DNA of 64,000 nucleotides from Betaproteobacteria bacterium. Lineage in GTDB: Bacteria; Pseudomonadota; Gammaproteobacteria; Burkholderiales; Casimicrobiaceae. Made by a program: the position numbers and the translations under genes. The stretch spans positions 248,001 to 312,000 of the forward strand of contig JADJWJ010000020.1 in NCBI GenBank assembly GCA_016716425.1, in the 5' to 3' direction. The notes beneath the pieces are model-generated. The model was given only the letters and a program-made list of their open reading frames with translations, did no database searches and was not told the origin of the DNA. Of this stretch, positions 49,666 to 58,189 are shown in pieces (position 1 is the first letter of the stretch; each line of letters starts with the position of its first letter).

Positions 49666-50037
49666 TCACGGCTCCGGCGCGTGGCAGACCGCCTCGACGT
49701 TGTTGCCGTCGGGGTCGAGCACGAACGCGCCGTAGTAGCTCGCGTGGTACTGCGGCCGCAGTCCCGGCGCGCCGTTGTCGGCGCCGCCGGCGGCGAGCGC
49801 CGCGGCGTGGAACGCGCGCACCTGCGCGCGGTCGGCCGCCGCGAACGCGACGTGGATCTTCGTGTGCGCCGGGCCGTAGCAGCCGATCCAGAACGTCGGC
49901 TTGCCGGCGCGGCCGAACGCGGCCCAGTTGGGGCCTTCCATGGTGGCCGCGAGGCCGAGCGGCGCCAGCGCCGCTGCGTAGAAGGCCCGGCTCTGCGCGA
50001 AGTCCGCGACGTTGAATCCCAGGTGGTCGATCGGCAC
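49666..50037 (-). CDS. VOC-family protein (glyoxalase/dioxygenase fold)
   Basis: A 123-residue single VOC domain. It opens at GTG 50037 with PIDHLGFNVADFAQSRAFY (metal His) and ends DPDGNNVEAVCHAPEP (metal Glu), with the second His in THTKIHVAF-like region AHTKIHVAFAAADR. Length and pattern fit small glyoxalase/bleomycin-resistance-like proteins. It is followed by the hypothetical membrane protein and preceded, 78 bp away, by the LysR gene. Substrate unknown. Confidence 0.82.
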   Translation of the reverse strand: MPIDHLGFNVADFAQSRAFYAAALAPLGLAATMEGPNWAAFGRAGKPTFWIGCYGPAHTKIHVAFAAADRAQVRAFHAAALAAGGADNGAPGLRPQYHASYYGAFVLDPDGNNVEAVCHAPEP

Positions 50038-50114
50038 GCGTCGTCTCCTGTTCGACGGTACGGGCGGCGCGCGACCGCCACGTGCGTGAATCTTACCGCC
50101 GCGCGGCGGCGGCG

Positions 50115-51020
50115 TCAGTCCGGTGCGCGCTGCGCAGCCCCCGCCGACGACCAGACCCGCTGCAGCACGTCGAGCAGCGCGCGGATCTCCGGATCGTCCT
50201 TGCGTTGACGCAGGTAGAGGAACGACAGCGTCGTCTCCAGCCGCGCGTTGCTCCACAGGACGAGTTCGCCCGCGGCGAGCGCCTCCTGCGCGAGGTCGTC
50301 GCGCATCAGCGCCGCGCCGCTGCCCGCAACCACCAGCGAGCGGATGACGGCCTCGTTGTCGGCCTCGACGCGCGAGACCGGTGAGCTGCCGCGGGCGGTG
50401 AAGAGCTCCTCCGCGAGGAGCCGCAGCGAGCTGATCGGGGGCGCGAGGATCCACGGCAGCGCGACGATCTCGTCCCACGACGCCTGCTTGACGCGGTCGC
50501 CCCAGGCGGCCGGCAGCACGATCCGGTAGTGATAGTTGCGCAGCGGCACGGCGGCGACGTCGGGGTGCGTCTGGTCGCCGTAGTAGAAGGTGGCGTCGAG
50601 GCTGCCGTCGCGGACCTGCTCGAACGCGGCGCCGGTGACCTCGTGGTGGATCTCGATCTCCAGCAGCGGATAGTCCTCGAGGGCGCGCGCGAGGAAGTCG
50701 CCGACACGCACGAACTCGGGGTCCGCGACCGTGCCCACGCGCACGCGACCCACGACCTCGCCGCGGATCGCGCGCGCGCGGCTCAACAGCACCTGCGCGG
50801 CGGCCACCACCTTCTCGGCCTCCGGCAGGAGCGTGCGTCCGGCCGACGTCAGCACCATGCCGGACGGCGTGCGCTCGAAGAGCGCGACGCCCAGTTCGTC
50901 CTCGAGCGCCTTGATCTGCGCGCTGACGGCCGGCTGGCTGACGTGCAGCTTCTCCGCCGCGCGCGTCAGCTGACCCAGTTCGGCGACGGCGGCAAAGCTG
51001 CGCAGCTGGTAGAGCTCCAT
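50115..51020 (-). CDS. LysR-family transcriptional regulator
   Basis: A 301-residue LysR regulator with an N-terminal winged helix (MELYQLRSFAAVAELGQLTR, SQPAVSAQIKALEDELG) and a substrate-binding C-terminal domain (VGRVRVGTVADPEFVRVGD, LVVAGSGAALMRDDLA). Length is typical. It points left toward the VOC and hypothetical genes, and is divergent from the DUF3563 gene across a 196-bp, somewhat AT-rich spacer (51050-51095). LysR proteins usually control a divergent neighbour; here the short DUF3563 gene or the downstream VOC gene could be targets. Inducer unknown. Confidence 0.9.
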   Translation of the reverse strand: MELYQLRSFAAVAELGQLTRAAEKLHVSQPAVSAQIKALEDELGVALFERTPSGMVLTSAGRTLLPEAEKVVAAAQVLLSRARAIRGEVVGRVRVGTVADPEFVRVGDFLARALEDYPLLEIEIHHEVTGAAFEQVRDGSLDATFYYGDQTHPDVAAVPLRNYHYRIVLPAAWGDRVKQASWDEIVALPWILAPPISSLRLLAEELFTARGSSPVSRVEADNEAVIRSLVVAGSGAALMRDDLAQEALAAGELVLWSNARLETTLSFLYLRQRKDDPEIRALLDVLQRVWSSAGAAQRAPD

Positions 51021-51216
51021 GGGGATCCTGAGGGCCGCCGATGGCGGCCATTGGCAAAATTATCGTTGAATATCAAGAAGTTGAAAGACATAAGCCGGAC
51101 CGATGGCCGCGATCCAAATCTACGATTTGATGGCCGGCCGGCAGGCGCCTATGTTGCCATTGTGCGCCGCATCAAGCACGCACGACTAGGGCCCACAAGG
51201 CCATTGGAGAATCATC

Positions 51217-51519
51217 ATGCAAGGCAGGAGCCATCCGTTCCCCGAGAACAGCCTGGTCGGCAGCTGCATCAAGCTCGCGCAGACCACGTTCTTCCAGGAG
51301 CTGCCGGCCAACGTCGGCACGCTGCCGGCAAAGGCGCCGGCCACGTTTCCCGCCTCGAAGCAGGACGGGGGCAACGTGTTTGCCCGCTGCGCCGAGGCGC
51401 TCGAGAACTGGCTGCACCGGCAGCAGCTCAAGGAGCGCGAAGCGTACGTCGCGCAGTCCCACGACATCTTCGAGGTCGAGCGCCGCGTGCGCGACCTCGA
51501 CCGTCGCGCGTACTACTGA
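51217..51519 (+). CDS. DUF3563-family small protein
   Basis: A 100-residue protein whose last 45 residues match the DUF3563 pattern common in Burkholderiales: LENWLHRQQLKEREAYVAQS then HDIFEVERRVRDLDRRAYY. Typical members are near 50 residues, so the first half (MQGRSHPFPENSLVGSCIKL) is an extension of unknown role. It has a plausible start 24 bp after an AATCATC stretch; no clear GGAGG. It is convergent with the AttH-like gene. Function of the family is unknown. Confidence 0.7.
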   Translation: MQGRSHPFPENSLVGSCIKLAQTTFFQELPANVGTLPAKAPATFPASKQDGGNVFARCAEALENWLHRQQLKEREAYVAQSHDIFEVERRVRDLDRRAYY

Positions 51520-51558
51520 TCGGTCCGCCAGCGCCCGCTCCGGGAATCTGCCGGGCCG

Positions 51559-52626
51559 CTAGAGCCTGATCGGGCCGCCATAGCCGGTGAGCTCGAGGTA
51601 GCCGCGCCCGACCGGGCGCCCGGCGGCCAGTGCGCGCACCGCGCCCTCCCAGTACACGATGCCGACGCTGCCGCGCGCATCGAGCTCCTGATCGTCCATC
51701 AGCGGCGTCAACTCGACGGAGACCGGGCCCGCATCGACGCGGAACGCCACCGGGTAGACGAACCCCGTGCGCGGCGAGCGCCACTGCCGCAGCGGCGCGA
51801 AGCGCACGTCGTTGCGACCGAGCGCGCGCACGTTGCCCGCCGCGTCGCGTAGCGCGCCCCCGGCCCACAGGTCGCCGCCGTCGCGCGCGCGCATCCGGAA
51901 CGCCATCAGCGCGCTTCCGTCGTCGAAGTTGAGGCCGGTCCAGTCCCAGCCCTGCGCCTCCGGTGGCACGTACTCGCTCGACCACTCGTGGTCGAGCCAC
52001 GCGACGCCGGTCACGCGGCGTGCCCGTCCGTCGAGCGTCACCGTCCCCGACAGCGCGAGCTGCGGCCGGCTGTAGTAATAGCTCGCCTCGGCCTCGCGCG
52101 GGCCCTTGCGGCTGACGCCGCCTTCGCCCTGCAGCAGCGGCGGCTCTCGCGCACCGAACGCGAGGTCGAACGCGAAGTCGCGCGCGGCCAGGCGCGCGAC
52201 GTACGTGTCGCCGGCAAGGCGCAGCGACCAGTCGTCGACGCGCACGTCGGTCGTCGCCTCGGCCGCCTCCGCAATGCCGAAGCCCGCGCGCGCCGCGCGC
52301 TGGTCGTGCCGCAGCCGGCCCGCCCGAGGGTCGGCGACCGCGGCGTGCGCGAACAGCAGCGTCTTCGGCGCGAAGCGACTCGCGCTCGCCTCGGCGATGC
52401 CGGGCCGGTTGCGGAAGAACGTGACCTGGACGCCAAAGTCCGCGCCGTCGGCGTCGCGCGCCCAGCCGGTGACATACCACCACTCGGTGCGAAAGTCCGG
52501 GTGGCTGCCGTGATCGCGCGGAAACACGAGCGCCGCGCCGCGCTCGACACGCGCATACGCGGCGTCGGCGCGCACGCGTCCCGCGGCGAGCAGCCACGGC
52601 ATCGTCAGGAATATCCGGCGGTCCAT
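51559..52626 (-). CDS. AttH/CrtC-like lipocalin-domain protein
   Basis: A 355-residue exported protein of the AttH/carotenoid 1,2-hydratase-like family. It has an N-terminal signal (MDRRIFLTMPWLLAAGRVRA), then FPRDHGSHPDFRTEWWYVTG, REPPLLQGEGGVSRKG, YYYSRPQLALSGTV and WLDHEWSSEYVPPEAQGWDW, all diagnostic. It begins 12 bp after the ABC permease ends. Members of this family are regularly coupled to the same ABC module (AttEFGH-like), so it is probably a periplasmic lipid- or hydrophobic-ligand partner. True hydratase activity is unlikely. Confidence 0.85.
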   Translation of the reverse strand: MDRRIFLTMPWLLAAGRVRADAAYARVERGAALVFPRDHGSHPDFRTEWWYVTGWARDADGADFGVQVTFFRNRPGIAEASASRFAPKTLLFAHAAVADPRAGRLRHDQRAARAGFGIAEAAEATTDVRVDDWSLRLAGDTYVARLAARDFAFDLAFGAREPPLLQGEGGVSRKGPREAEASYYYSRPQLALSGTVTLDGRARRVTGVAWLDHEWSSEYVPPEAQGWDWTGLNFDDGSALMAFRMRARDGGDLWAGGALRDAAGNVRALGRNDVRFAPLRQWRSPRTGFVYPVAFRVDAGPVSVELTPLMDDQELDARGSVGIVYWEGAVRALAAGRPVGRGYLELTGYGGPIRL

Positions 52627-52638
52627 CGTCGCGCGCTG

Positions 52639-55143
52639 CTACCAGTCGTCCCTGACGGCGCGGATGACGCCGCCGCCCATCGCCTGCCGCGCGCTCGCCA
52701 CGGTCGTCGCCATCGCCAGGACGAGCAGCGCTGCGGCCAGCGCCGCCAGCGACCCCCACGGCACGGACAGCGCCATGCTCCAGTGGAACGACTGGCGGTT
52801 GACGACGTGGATCAGCACGAGGCTCATGACGAAGCCGAGCGTCAGGCCGGTCGCAAGCCCGATCGCACTGATCGCGGCACCCTCGGTCGCCAGCATCGCG
52901 CCGACCTGCCGCCGCGTCATCCCGAGGTGGCGCAGCACGCCGAACTCGCGCCGGCGCGCGAGCACCAGCGCGCCGAACGACGACGACAGCCCGACCAGAC
53001 CGATGACGATCGCCGCGGCGAGCAAGCCATAGGTGACCGCGAACGTGCGGTCGAACACCGCGAGCGACAGCGCGCGGATCTCGCCGGGGGTGGACAGCGC
53101 AGCGCGTGCGGCCTCGGGAAAGCGCGCATCGAGCGCGGCCCGGAACGCGGCCGGCGTCACGCCCGGCGCGAGCCAGACCGCGGCGTCGGTCGCGCTGCGG
53201 TCGCCGGTCAGCGCGACGTACGTCGCGCGCTCGACGACGAGCGCGCCCTGCTGCCGCGCGTAGTCGCGCCAGATACCCGCGACGACGAACGGCCAGGTCC
53301 GTCCCGCGAGCGGCAGTTCGATGCGCGCGCCCGGGTGCATGCCGTGCAGGTCGACCATCGCCTCGCTGACCCACACCGGCGGCGGGTCGCCAGCGCGACG
53401 CGGCAGCGTCTCGCCAACGAGCGGCAGCCGCTGCTCCGGATCGTCGCCGGGGAGGTCGCGCGCGAGCAGCGTCACGCGCGGCAGCGCCGGGTCGAGCACG
53501 AGCGCCTGCGCGCGCAGGAACGCGACGCGCGCCACACCCGGGACGGCGGCCAGCGCCTGTTGGTCGCGTTGGTCGAAGTACGCGCTGTCGCCGGCGGGGC
53601 CGGCGCGCACGTAGACATCGGCGGGCAGCAGCGCGGCGAGCCAGTCGTCGAGCGACTGGCGGAACGACGCCACCATGATCGCCATCGACACCATCAGCGA
53701 CACGCTGGCGACGATCGTGGCGAGGCTCACACTCGCCTGGCCCGGCGCACCGCGCAGCTGGTCGAGGGCCAGCGCCGGCGCGAACGCGCGCGGCGCGGGC
53801 ACGCGCGCGAGCACGAGCGCCGCGATGCGCGGCAGCAGCAGCAGCGTGCCGATCAGCATGAGAGCGATCGCGCCGTAGCCGGCGAGCGGCAGCCCCCCGA
53901 CCGGCGGCAGCCGCGTGGCGGCCGCGCCGGCGGCGAGCAGCACCAGTCCCGGCAGCGGCGAGCGCAGCCGCGCGAACGCCTGCTGTTCGTCGCCGGCCTT
54001 CAACGCGGCGGCCGGCGCCGCGCGCGCGGCCTCGCGGGCGGGGGCGAAGCTGCCGGTCATCGCCACGGCGACGCCGAGTGCCGCGAACACGAGCGCCGAC
54101 CACGCATCGAATGCAATCTGCGGCGCCGCGCCGCGGAAGAAGCCCGCGCCGAGATCGGCGCCGAACACGCGCAGCACGGCATAGGCGAGGCCGTAGCCGG
54201 CAGCCAGCCCGACGACGGAGCCGGCGGCGCCGACGAGTGCGCCCTCGGCGACGAGCAGGGCGACCAGCCGGCGCCGCGCGAGGCCCAGCGTGCGCAGCAG
54301 CGCGAACTGCGCGCGCCGCCGGACGACCGACAGCGCCTGCGTCGAGAACACCAGCAGGCCGCCGGTGAAGAGCGCGACGAGTGCCAGCACGTTGAGGTTG
54401 ACGCGGTAGGCGCGCGACATGCGCTCGGTCGTCGCCGCATTGTCCCGCGGTGCGGCGACGACGACCCCGGGCGGCAGCGTGCGTGCGATGCGCTCGCGCG
54501 CCAAGGCGGCGTCGCTGCCCGGCCGCAGGCGCAGGTCGACGCGCGACAGGCTGCCGCCGCGCGCGAACGCGTCCTGCGCGGCCGCGATGTCCATGACGGC
54601 GAAGCGCCGCCCGGCGTCGCCGCCCGCGTAGCCGGCGATCGCGAGTACCACGTCGCGCACGCCGGACTGCACGGTGAGCGTACCGCCGGGACCCGCGCCC
54701 AGCCACGCCGCCGCCGCCGGGCTCAGGAACACGGCGCCCGGGCGCAGCAGGTCGAGTGCCGTGTCGGCGGCGCCGACCAGCGCCGGCGTCACTGCGGCTG
54801 CGCGGAACGCGTCGACGCCGTAGACGACCAGCGCGTCGTCGCGGCCGGCGATGCGGGCGTCGACCTCGACGACTGGGCTCGCGACCGCGACGTCCGGGTC
54901 GCGCGCGAGCGTCGCGTAGAGCGCCTCGTCGAAGCCGCCGCGCGGACCGCGCACCTCGAGGTCCGCCACGCCCGAGAGCGTGCGCATGCCGCCGGCGAAC
55001 TCGCCGACGGCGGCGGCGTTGATCAGCGCCACCGCGTAGCCCAGCGCGACGCCGAGCGCGATCGCCAGCACCGACAGCGCGAGCCGCCCGCGCTGGTGCG
55101 TGAACGCGCCACCGAGGACTGCCTGGACGACCGCGGTGTTCAT
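52639..55143 (-). CDS. ABC exporter permease with two FtsX/MacB domains
   Basis: An 834-residue inner-membrane protein with two repeated MacB-core plus FtsX units. The N-terminal segment is GRLALSVLAIALGVALGYAV; membrane triplets follow near 250-400 and at the C-terminus (IVIGLVGLSSSFGALVLARR, FVMSLVLIHVVN). This is the AttF/AttG-like permease architecture. Start MNTAVVQAVLGGAF is chosen; a longer frame begins in the repeat upstream. It lies between the AttH-like gene and, across a 232-bp repeat-filled gap, the ATPase gene. Confidence 0.88.
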   Translation of the reverse strand: MNTAVVQAVLGGAFTHQRGRLALSVLAIALGVALGYAVALINAAAVGEFAGGMRTLSGVADLEVRGPRGGFDEALYATLARDPDVAVASPVVEVDARIAGRDDALVVYGVDAFRAAAVTPALVGAADTALDLLRPGAVFLSPAAAAWLGAGPGGTLTVQSGVRDVVLAIAGYAGGDAGRRFAVMDIAAAQDAFARGGSLSRVDLRLRPGSDAALARERIARTLPPGVVVAAPRDNAATTERMSRAYRVNLNVLALVALFTGGLLVFSTQALSVVRRRAQFALLRTLGLARRRLVALLVAEGALVGAAGSVVGLAAGYGLAYAVLRVFGADLGAGFFRGAAPQIAFDAWSALVFAALGVAVAMTGSFAPAREAARAAPAAALKAGDEQQAFARLRSPLPGLVLLAAGAAATRLPPVGGLPLAGYGAIALMLIGTLLLLPRIAALVLARVPAPRAFAPALALDQLRGAPGQASVSLATIVASVSLMVSMAIMVASFRQSLDDWLAALLPADVYVRAGPAGDSAYFDQRDQQALAAVPGVARVAFLRAQALVLDPALPRVTLLARDLPGDDPEQRLPLVGETLPRRAGDPPPVWVSEAMVDLHGMHPGARIELPLAGRTWPFVVAGIWRDYARQQGALVVERATYVALTGDRSATDAAVWLAPGVTPAAFRAALDARFPEAARAALSTPGEIRALSLAVFDRTFAVTYGLLAAAIVIGLVGLSSSFGALVLARRREFGVLRHLGMTRRQVGAMLATEGAAISAIGLATGLTLGFVMSLVLIHVVNRQSFHWSMALSVPWGSLAALAAALLVLAMATTVASARQAMGGGVIRAVRDDW

Positions 55144-55182
55144 CGGTGAGCAGAGCGCGGTGCGCCGAGCCGCGCGCCCCTC

Positions 55183-55370
55183 GCCCCAACCCTCCCGTGC
55201 AGGGCGCGCCAGCACAGGCATGTGCCGGTCGCTCGAGCGGTGCCGAGCGTGCTCAGCGAAACCCCGCTCTCGCCCCCGCTCCGCGGGGCGAGCGAGGTCA
55301 CGATGCAGCGTCGGCGCGGACCGCAGCGCTCCCTCTTCCCGCTCGCGGGGAGAGGGTTGGGGTGAGGGGG
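55183..55370. repeat. composite inverted repeat in the ABC module
   Basis: CCCCAACCCTC (55185-55195) is inverted as GAGGGTTGGGG (55352-55362). Inside are two more hairpins: CTCGCCCC/GGGGCGAG (55268-55291) and CTCTTCCCGC/GCGGGGAGAG (55333-55354). It fills the gap between the ATPase and permease genes of one exporter; no gene is present. Elements giving the translated phrase ARGERVGVRG are widespread in other proteobacteria and this is one of them. Confidence 0.7.
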
Positions 55371-55375
55371 GTGCG

Positions 55376-56056
55376 TCACGACAACCGGCCCTCGAACGGC
55401 GCCAACCCTGCGACCGTCAGCACCAGCACCCGATCCGCGCTCGCCGCGGCGGTGCGCGAGTGCGTGACCAGCACGCCGGTCGCGCCCTCGGCCTGCAGCG
55501 TCGAGCGCAGCAGCGCGATGACGCCTTGCGCGCTCGCCGGGTCGAGGTTGCCGGTCGGCTCGTCGGCGAGGACGACCTGCGGCCGGTGCACGAGCGCGCG
55601 CGCGATCGCGATCCGCTGCAGCTCGCCGCCGGAGAGCTCGCGCGGCATGCCCGCGGCGCGCTCGGCGAGCCCGACCGCCGCGAGCATCGCGCTCACGCGC
55701 GCGGCCGCCGTGCGCTCGTCGCACCCCGCCAGCCGCAGCGGCAGCGCGACGTTCTGCGCGACCGTGAGATAGGGCAGCACGTGGAACGCCTGGAACACGA
55801 AGCCGACGTGCGTGCGGCGGAACGCCGTCAGCGCGTCGTCGTCGAGCACGGCAAGGTCGGCGCCGGCGACGACGACCGTGCCGGCGTCGGGGGTTTCGAG
55901 CCCGGCGATCACGTTGAGGAGCGTGGACTTGCCGGAGCCCGACTCGCCGAGGATCGCGACCAGCTCGCCGCGCGCGACGTCGAGGCACACGCGGTCGAGC
56001 ACCGTGCGCGGGCGCGGGCCCGGGAACGACTTGGCGACGCGATCGAGGCGAATCAC
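55376..56056 (-). CDS. ABC exporter ATPase (LolD/MacB-like)
   Basis: A 226-residue ATP-binding protein: Walker A GESGSGKST, signature LSGGELQRIAIARAL, Walker B VVLADEPTG and the following NLDPASAQ. It belongs to the LolD/MacB group that works with FtsX-type permeases to extract or export lipids or peptides from the inner membrane. It is upstream of the permease and AttH genes in the same direction. A repeat-filled gap of 232 bp separates it from the permease, unusual inside an exporter operon. Confidence 0.92.
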   Translation of the reverse strand: MIRLDRVAKSFPGPRPRTVLDRVCLDVARGELVAILGESGSGKSTLLNVIAGLETPDAGTVVVAGADLAVLDDDALTAFRRTHVGFVFQAFHVLPYLTVAQNVALPLRLAGCDERTAAARVSAMLAAVGLAERAAGMPRELSGGELQRIAIARALVHRPQVVLADEPTGNLDPASAQGVIALLRSTLQAEGATGVLVTHSRTAAASADRVLVLTVAGLAPFEGRLS

Positions 56057-56074
56057 GGCACGGCCGGTGCGACG

Positions 56075-56731
56075 CTAACGTGCCGCTCCGGTGATGCGCG
56101 CGAGCGCGTTCGCGTAGCCGGCCTGAAGCCGCGCGGGCGAGTCCGCGTCGATGCCGAGGTCCTGCACGAGGCCGTCGGACAAGCCGTAGATCCACCCGTG
56201 CAGCGCGAGCGGCTGGCCGCGCGCCCACGCGTCCTGCACGATCGTCGTGCGCGCGACGTGGTGGACCTGCGCGATCACGTTGAGTTCGCACAGCCGGTCT
56301 TCCGCCTGTGCCTCGTCCTGCAGCGACGCCAGGAACCCCCGGTGCCGGTCGGCCACGTCCTGCACGTGCCGCAGCCAGTTGTCGATGAGGCCGAGCGGCC
56401 GGCCCTGCCGGGCGGCGCGCACGCCGCCGCAGCCGTAGTGGCCGACCACCAGCACGTGCTCGACGCGGAGCACGTCGACCGCGTACTGCAGCACCGACAG
56501 GCAGTTCAAGTCGGTATGCACGACGACGTTGGCGACGTTCCGGTGCACGAACAGCTCGCCGGGCAGCAGGTCGACGATCTCGTTCGCGGGCACGCGGCTG
56601 TCCGAGCAGCCGATCCACAGGTAGCGCGGGCTCTGCTGCGCGGCCAGCCGCCGGAAGAAATCGGGCTGCCTGCTGTTGACCCCTTGTGCCCAGCGGCGGT
56701 TGTTCTCGATCAGATGCGATAGCGTCGACAT
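56075..56731 (-). CDS. can: beta-carbonic anhydrase
   Basis: Interconverts CO2 and bicarbonate in the cytosol; bicarbonate is a substrate for carbamoyl phosphate and fatty-acid synthesis. The 218-residue protein has the zinc site IGCSDSRV (Cys, Asp-Arg pair) and GHYGCGGV (His, Cys), and matches the E. coli Can type in length. Start MSTLSHLIENNRRWAQG is clear. It is 18 bp upstream of the ABC ATPase on the same strand. Confidence 0.95.
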   Translation of the reverse strand: MSTLSHLIENNRRWAQGVNSRQPDFFRRLAAQQSPRYLWIGCSDSRVPANEIVDLLPGELFVHRNVANVVVHTDLNCLSVLQYAVDVLRVEHVLVVGHYGCGGVRAARQGRPLGLIDNWLRHVQDVADRHRGFLASLQDEAQAEDRLCELNVIAQVHHVARTTIVQDAWARGQPLALHGWIYGLSDGLVQDLGIDADSPARLQAGYANALARITGAAR

Positions 56732-56839
56732 GGCGCGGGCGAGGGGCCTCGTGGAGACGGACACCGATGATACCGGGGCGTGCCCGTCGCATTGTTGCCG
56801 TACGCGCGCAGCGGTAGACTCGTCGCGCACCGTAGCGCC

Positions 56840-57232
56840 ATGAGACTCGACGACGCGATTCGCCGCGACGGCTTCCGCCGGTGGTACGAGCGGCAACTCT
56901 ACGAGGGCCACGCGTATCTCGTGACCGGGTTCCTCGCGCTCATCATGATGGCGATCGTGCTCGAGGTGATCTCGTTCCGGGACTCGGCCGCCGGCCTGTT
57001 CGCGCTGGTGGCGATCGGCGCCGCCGGGGGCGCCCTCTGCGTGTTCGCGTGGCGGCGGTTCACCGCGCTCCTCGCCCGCGCCGAGTACGTCGCCGAGCGT
57101 GCGGTGTGCCCGGCGTGCCGCGTGTACGCGAAATTCACGATCGAGCGCGCCGACGACGCGCCGGAGTCGGTCTGCGGCTGCACGCTGGCCGTGCGCTGCC
57201 GGTCCTGCGGGCACGCCTGGACGATCGCCTGA
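56840..57232 (+). CDS. membrane protein with zinc-ribbon tail
   Basis: A 130-residue unknown protein. Two membrane segments (HAYLVTGFLALIMMAIVLEV and GLFALVAIGAAGGALCVFAW) are followed by a Cys-rich cytosolic end, CPACRVY and CGCTLAVRCRSCGHAW, spaced like a zinc ribbon. It diverges from the carbonic anhydrase gene. An in-frame ATG 60 nt upstream would add unconserved residues. Function unknown. Confidence 0.65.
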   Translation: MRLDDAIRRDGFRRWYERQLYEGHAYLVTGFLALIMMAIVLEVISFRDSAAGLFALVAIGAAGGALCVFAWRRFTALLARAEYVAERAVCPACRVYAKFTIERADDAPESVCGCTLAVRCRSCGHAWTIA

Positions 57233-57342
57233 GGCGTGGGCGGGGCGCCGGCGCCTCGTGCGCCGCCGATGCCGATTTCTTCTGTCGGAACAGCCACTTG
57301 CGGGCGATCACCCGCGGCGATGACGCCGATCCGAAATAACGA

Positions 57343-57372
57343 TTGGATTTCGTCGAGGGACCTCCCTATCTT
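57343..57372 (+). promoter_or_regulatory. candidate promoter of two small genes
   Basis: TTGGAT (57343-57348), an 18-bp spacer and TATCTT (57367-57372) lie in the 217-bp gap, in a locally AT-rich patch about 78 nt before the next ATG. The match is fair, not strong. Confidence 0.35.
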
Positions 57373-57449
57373 GTGGTTGTGCGGTGCAACAGGCGGTGCG
57401 GAACCCTCCGCAGCGATGCCTTCAACGGCCGCCACGCAAGGAACCACAG

Positions 57450-57668
57450 ATGAACAACGGCGAAGTGATCCTCAAGGTGTTCCAACCGACGCGCGGCGGT
57501 CCGATCGAGATGATCGGCCCGGGCGATCTGGCCGAACCGTACGGACCGAGTGTGTGGCAGCGCCTCGTCGCATTCGTGCGCGCCGCCGCCGAGGTCGGCC
57601 GCGAGGCGCGCGACCTGGAAGCCCGGCTGGCCGCGCGCGGCGGGTGTTACCGCCTGCGCGAGTCGTGA
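57450..57668 (+). CDS. small hypothetical protein
   Basis: A 72-residue protein, MNNGEVILKVFQPTRGGPIE at the N-terminus and an Arg/Glu/Ala-rich amphipathic C-terminus (EVGREARDLEARLAARGG). It is preceded by AAGGAACC at a suitable distance for ribosome binding. No family recognised. It is 29 bp upstream of another small gene and downstream of a candidate promoter. Confidence 0.55.
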   Translation: MNNGEVILKVFQPTRGGPIEMIGPGDLAEPYGPSVWQRLVAFVRAAAEVGREARDLEARLAARGGCYRLRES

Positions 57669-57697
57669 CCAGCGGCAATTGCACCGAAGGAGTCACC

Positions 57698-58189
57698 ATG
57701 CATGCAATGACCCGCCGTGCCGAACTGGCACTTCCGCAACCCGCGACCGGCTCCGCCGGCGCGTTCGCAGCGCTGGCCGCCCTCTGGCGCCGCGTCGCCG
57801 AGGACGCATGGATGGTCGTCGGGCTGCTGGGCTTCGCGGTCGCGACCGTCGCGCTGCGCGTCGCCACCTACCCGTACACGGTGATCCCGCACGGGTTCGC
57901 GGTCACGACGCTGCTGGTCGCGACGATCGTGGCCGTGGGAGCGTTCGCCCTCGCCGCGCTCCAGCGCGCGCGCAGCGCGCTAGCTAGACCAGCACCCGCG
58001 CCAGCAGTCCCGCCCCCCCGCACGCGAGGATCACCGGGATCACGCCGGCCCTCGCGCGGAAGAGCGCAAGCGCCGCCGCGGCGCCGATCGCGACGGCGAT
58101 CGCGTCGAGCCCGCCTACCGCCGCTTCCGCGACCCACCCGCGTGGCCAGAACACGTGCCATGCGAAGAACGCGGCGAGATTCACGATGA
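57698..58189 (+). CDS. small membrane protein, 3' end doubtful
   Basis: After a GAAGGAG ribosome-binding site the frame begins MHAMTRRAELALPQPATG and has two membrane segments (DAWMVVGLLGFAVATVALRV and TTLLVATIVAVGAFALAALQ). From residue 97 on it is Arg/Pro-rich and lies antisense to the 3' end of chrA for 206 bp. The true end is probably near 57990; a frame slip would bring in a TAG at 57985. The first 95 residues look real; the tail does not. Confidence 0.45.
   Translation: MHAMTRRAELALPQPATGSAGAFAALAALWRRVAEDAWMVVGLLGFAVATVALRVATYPYTVIPHGFAVTTLLVATIVAVGAFALAALQRARSALARPAPAPAVPPPRTRGSPGSRRPSRGRAQAPPRRRSRRRSRRARLPPLPRPTRVARTRAMRRTRRDSR

Noticed and set aside
51559..52626. Carotenoid 1,2-hydratase (CrtC) as the function of the AttH-like gene.
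   Set aside because: No carotenoid genes are near, and the ABC permease and ATPase partners point to the AttH type of the family.
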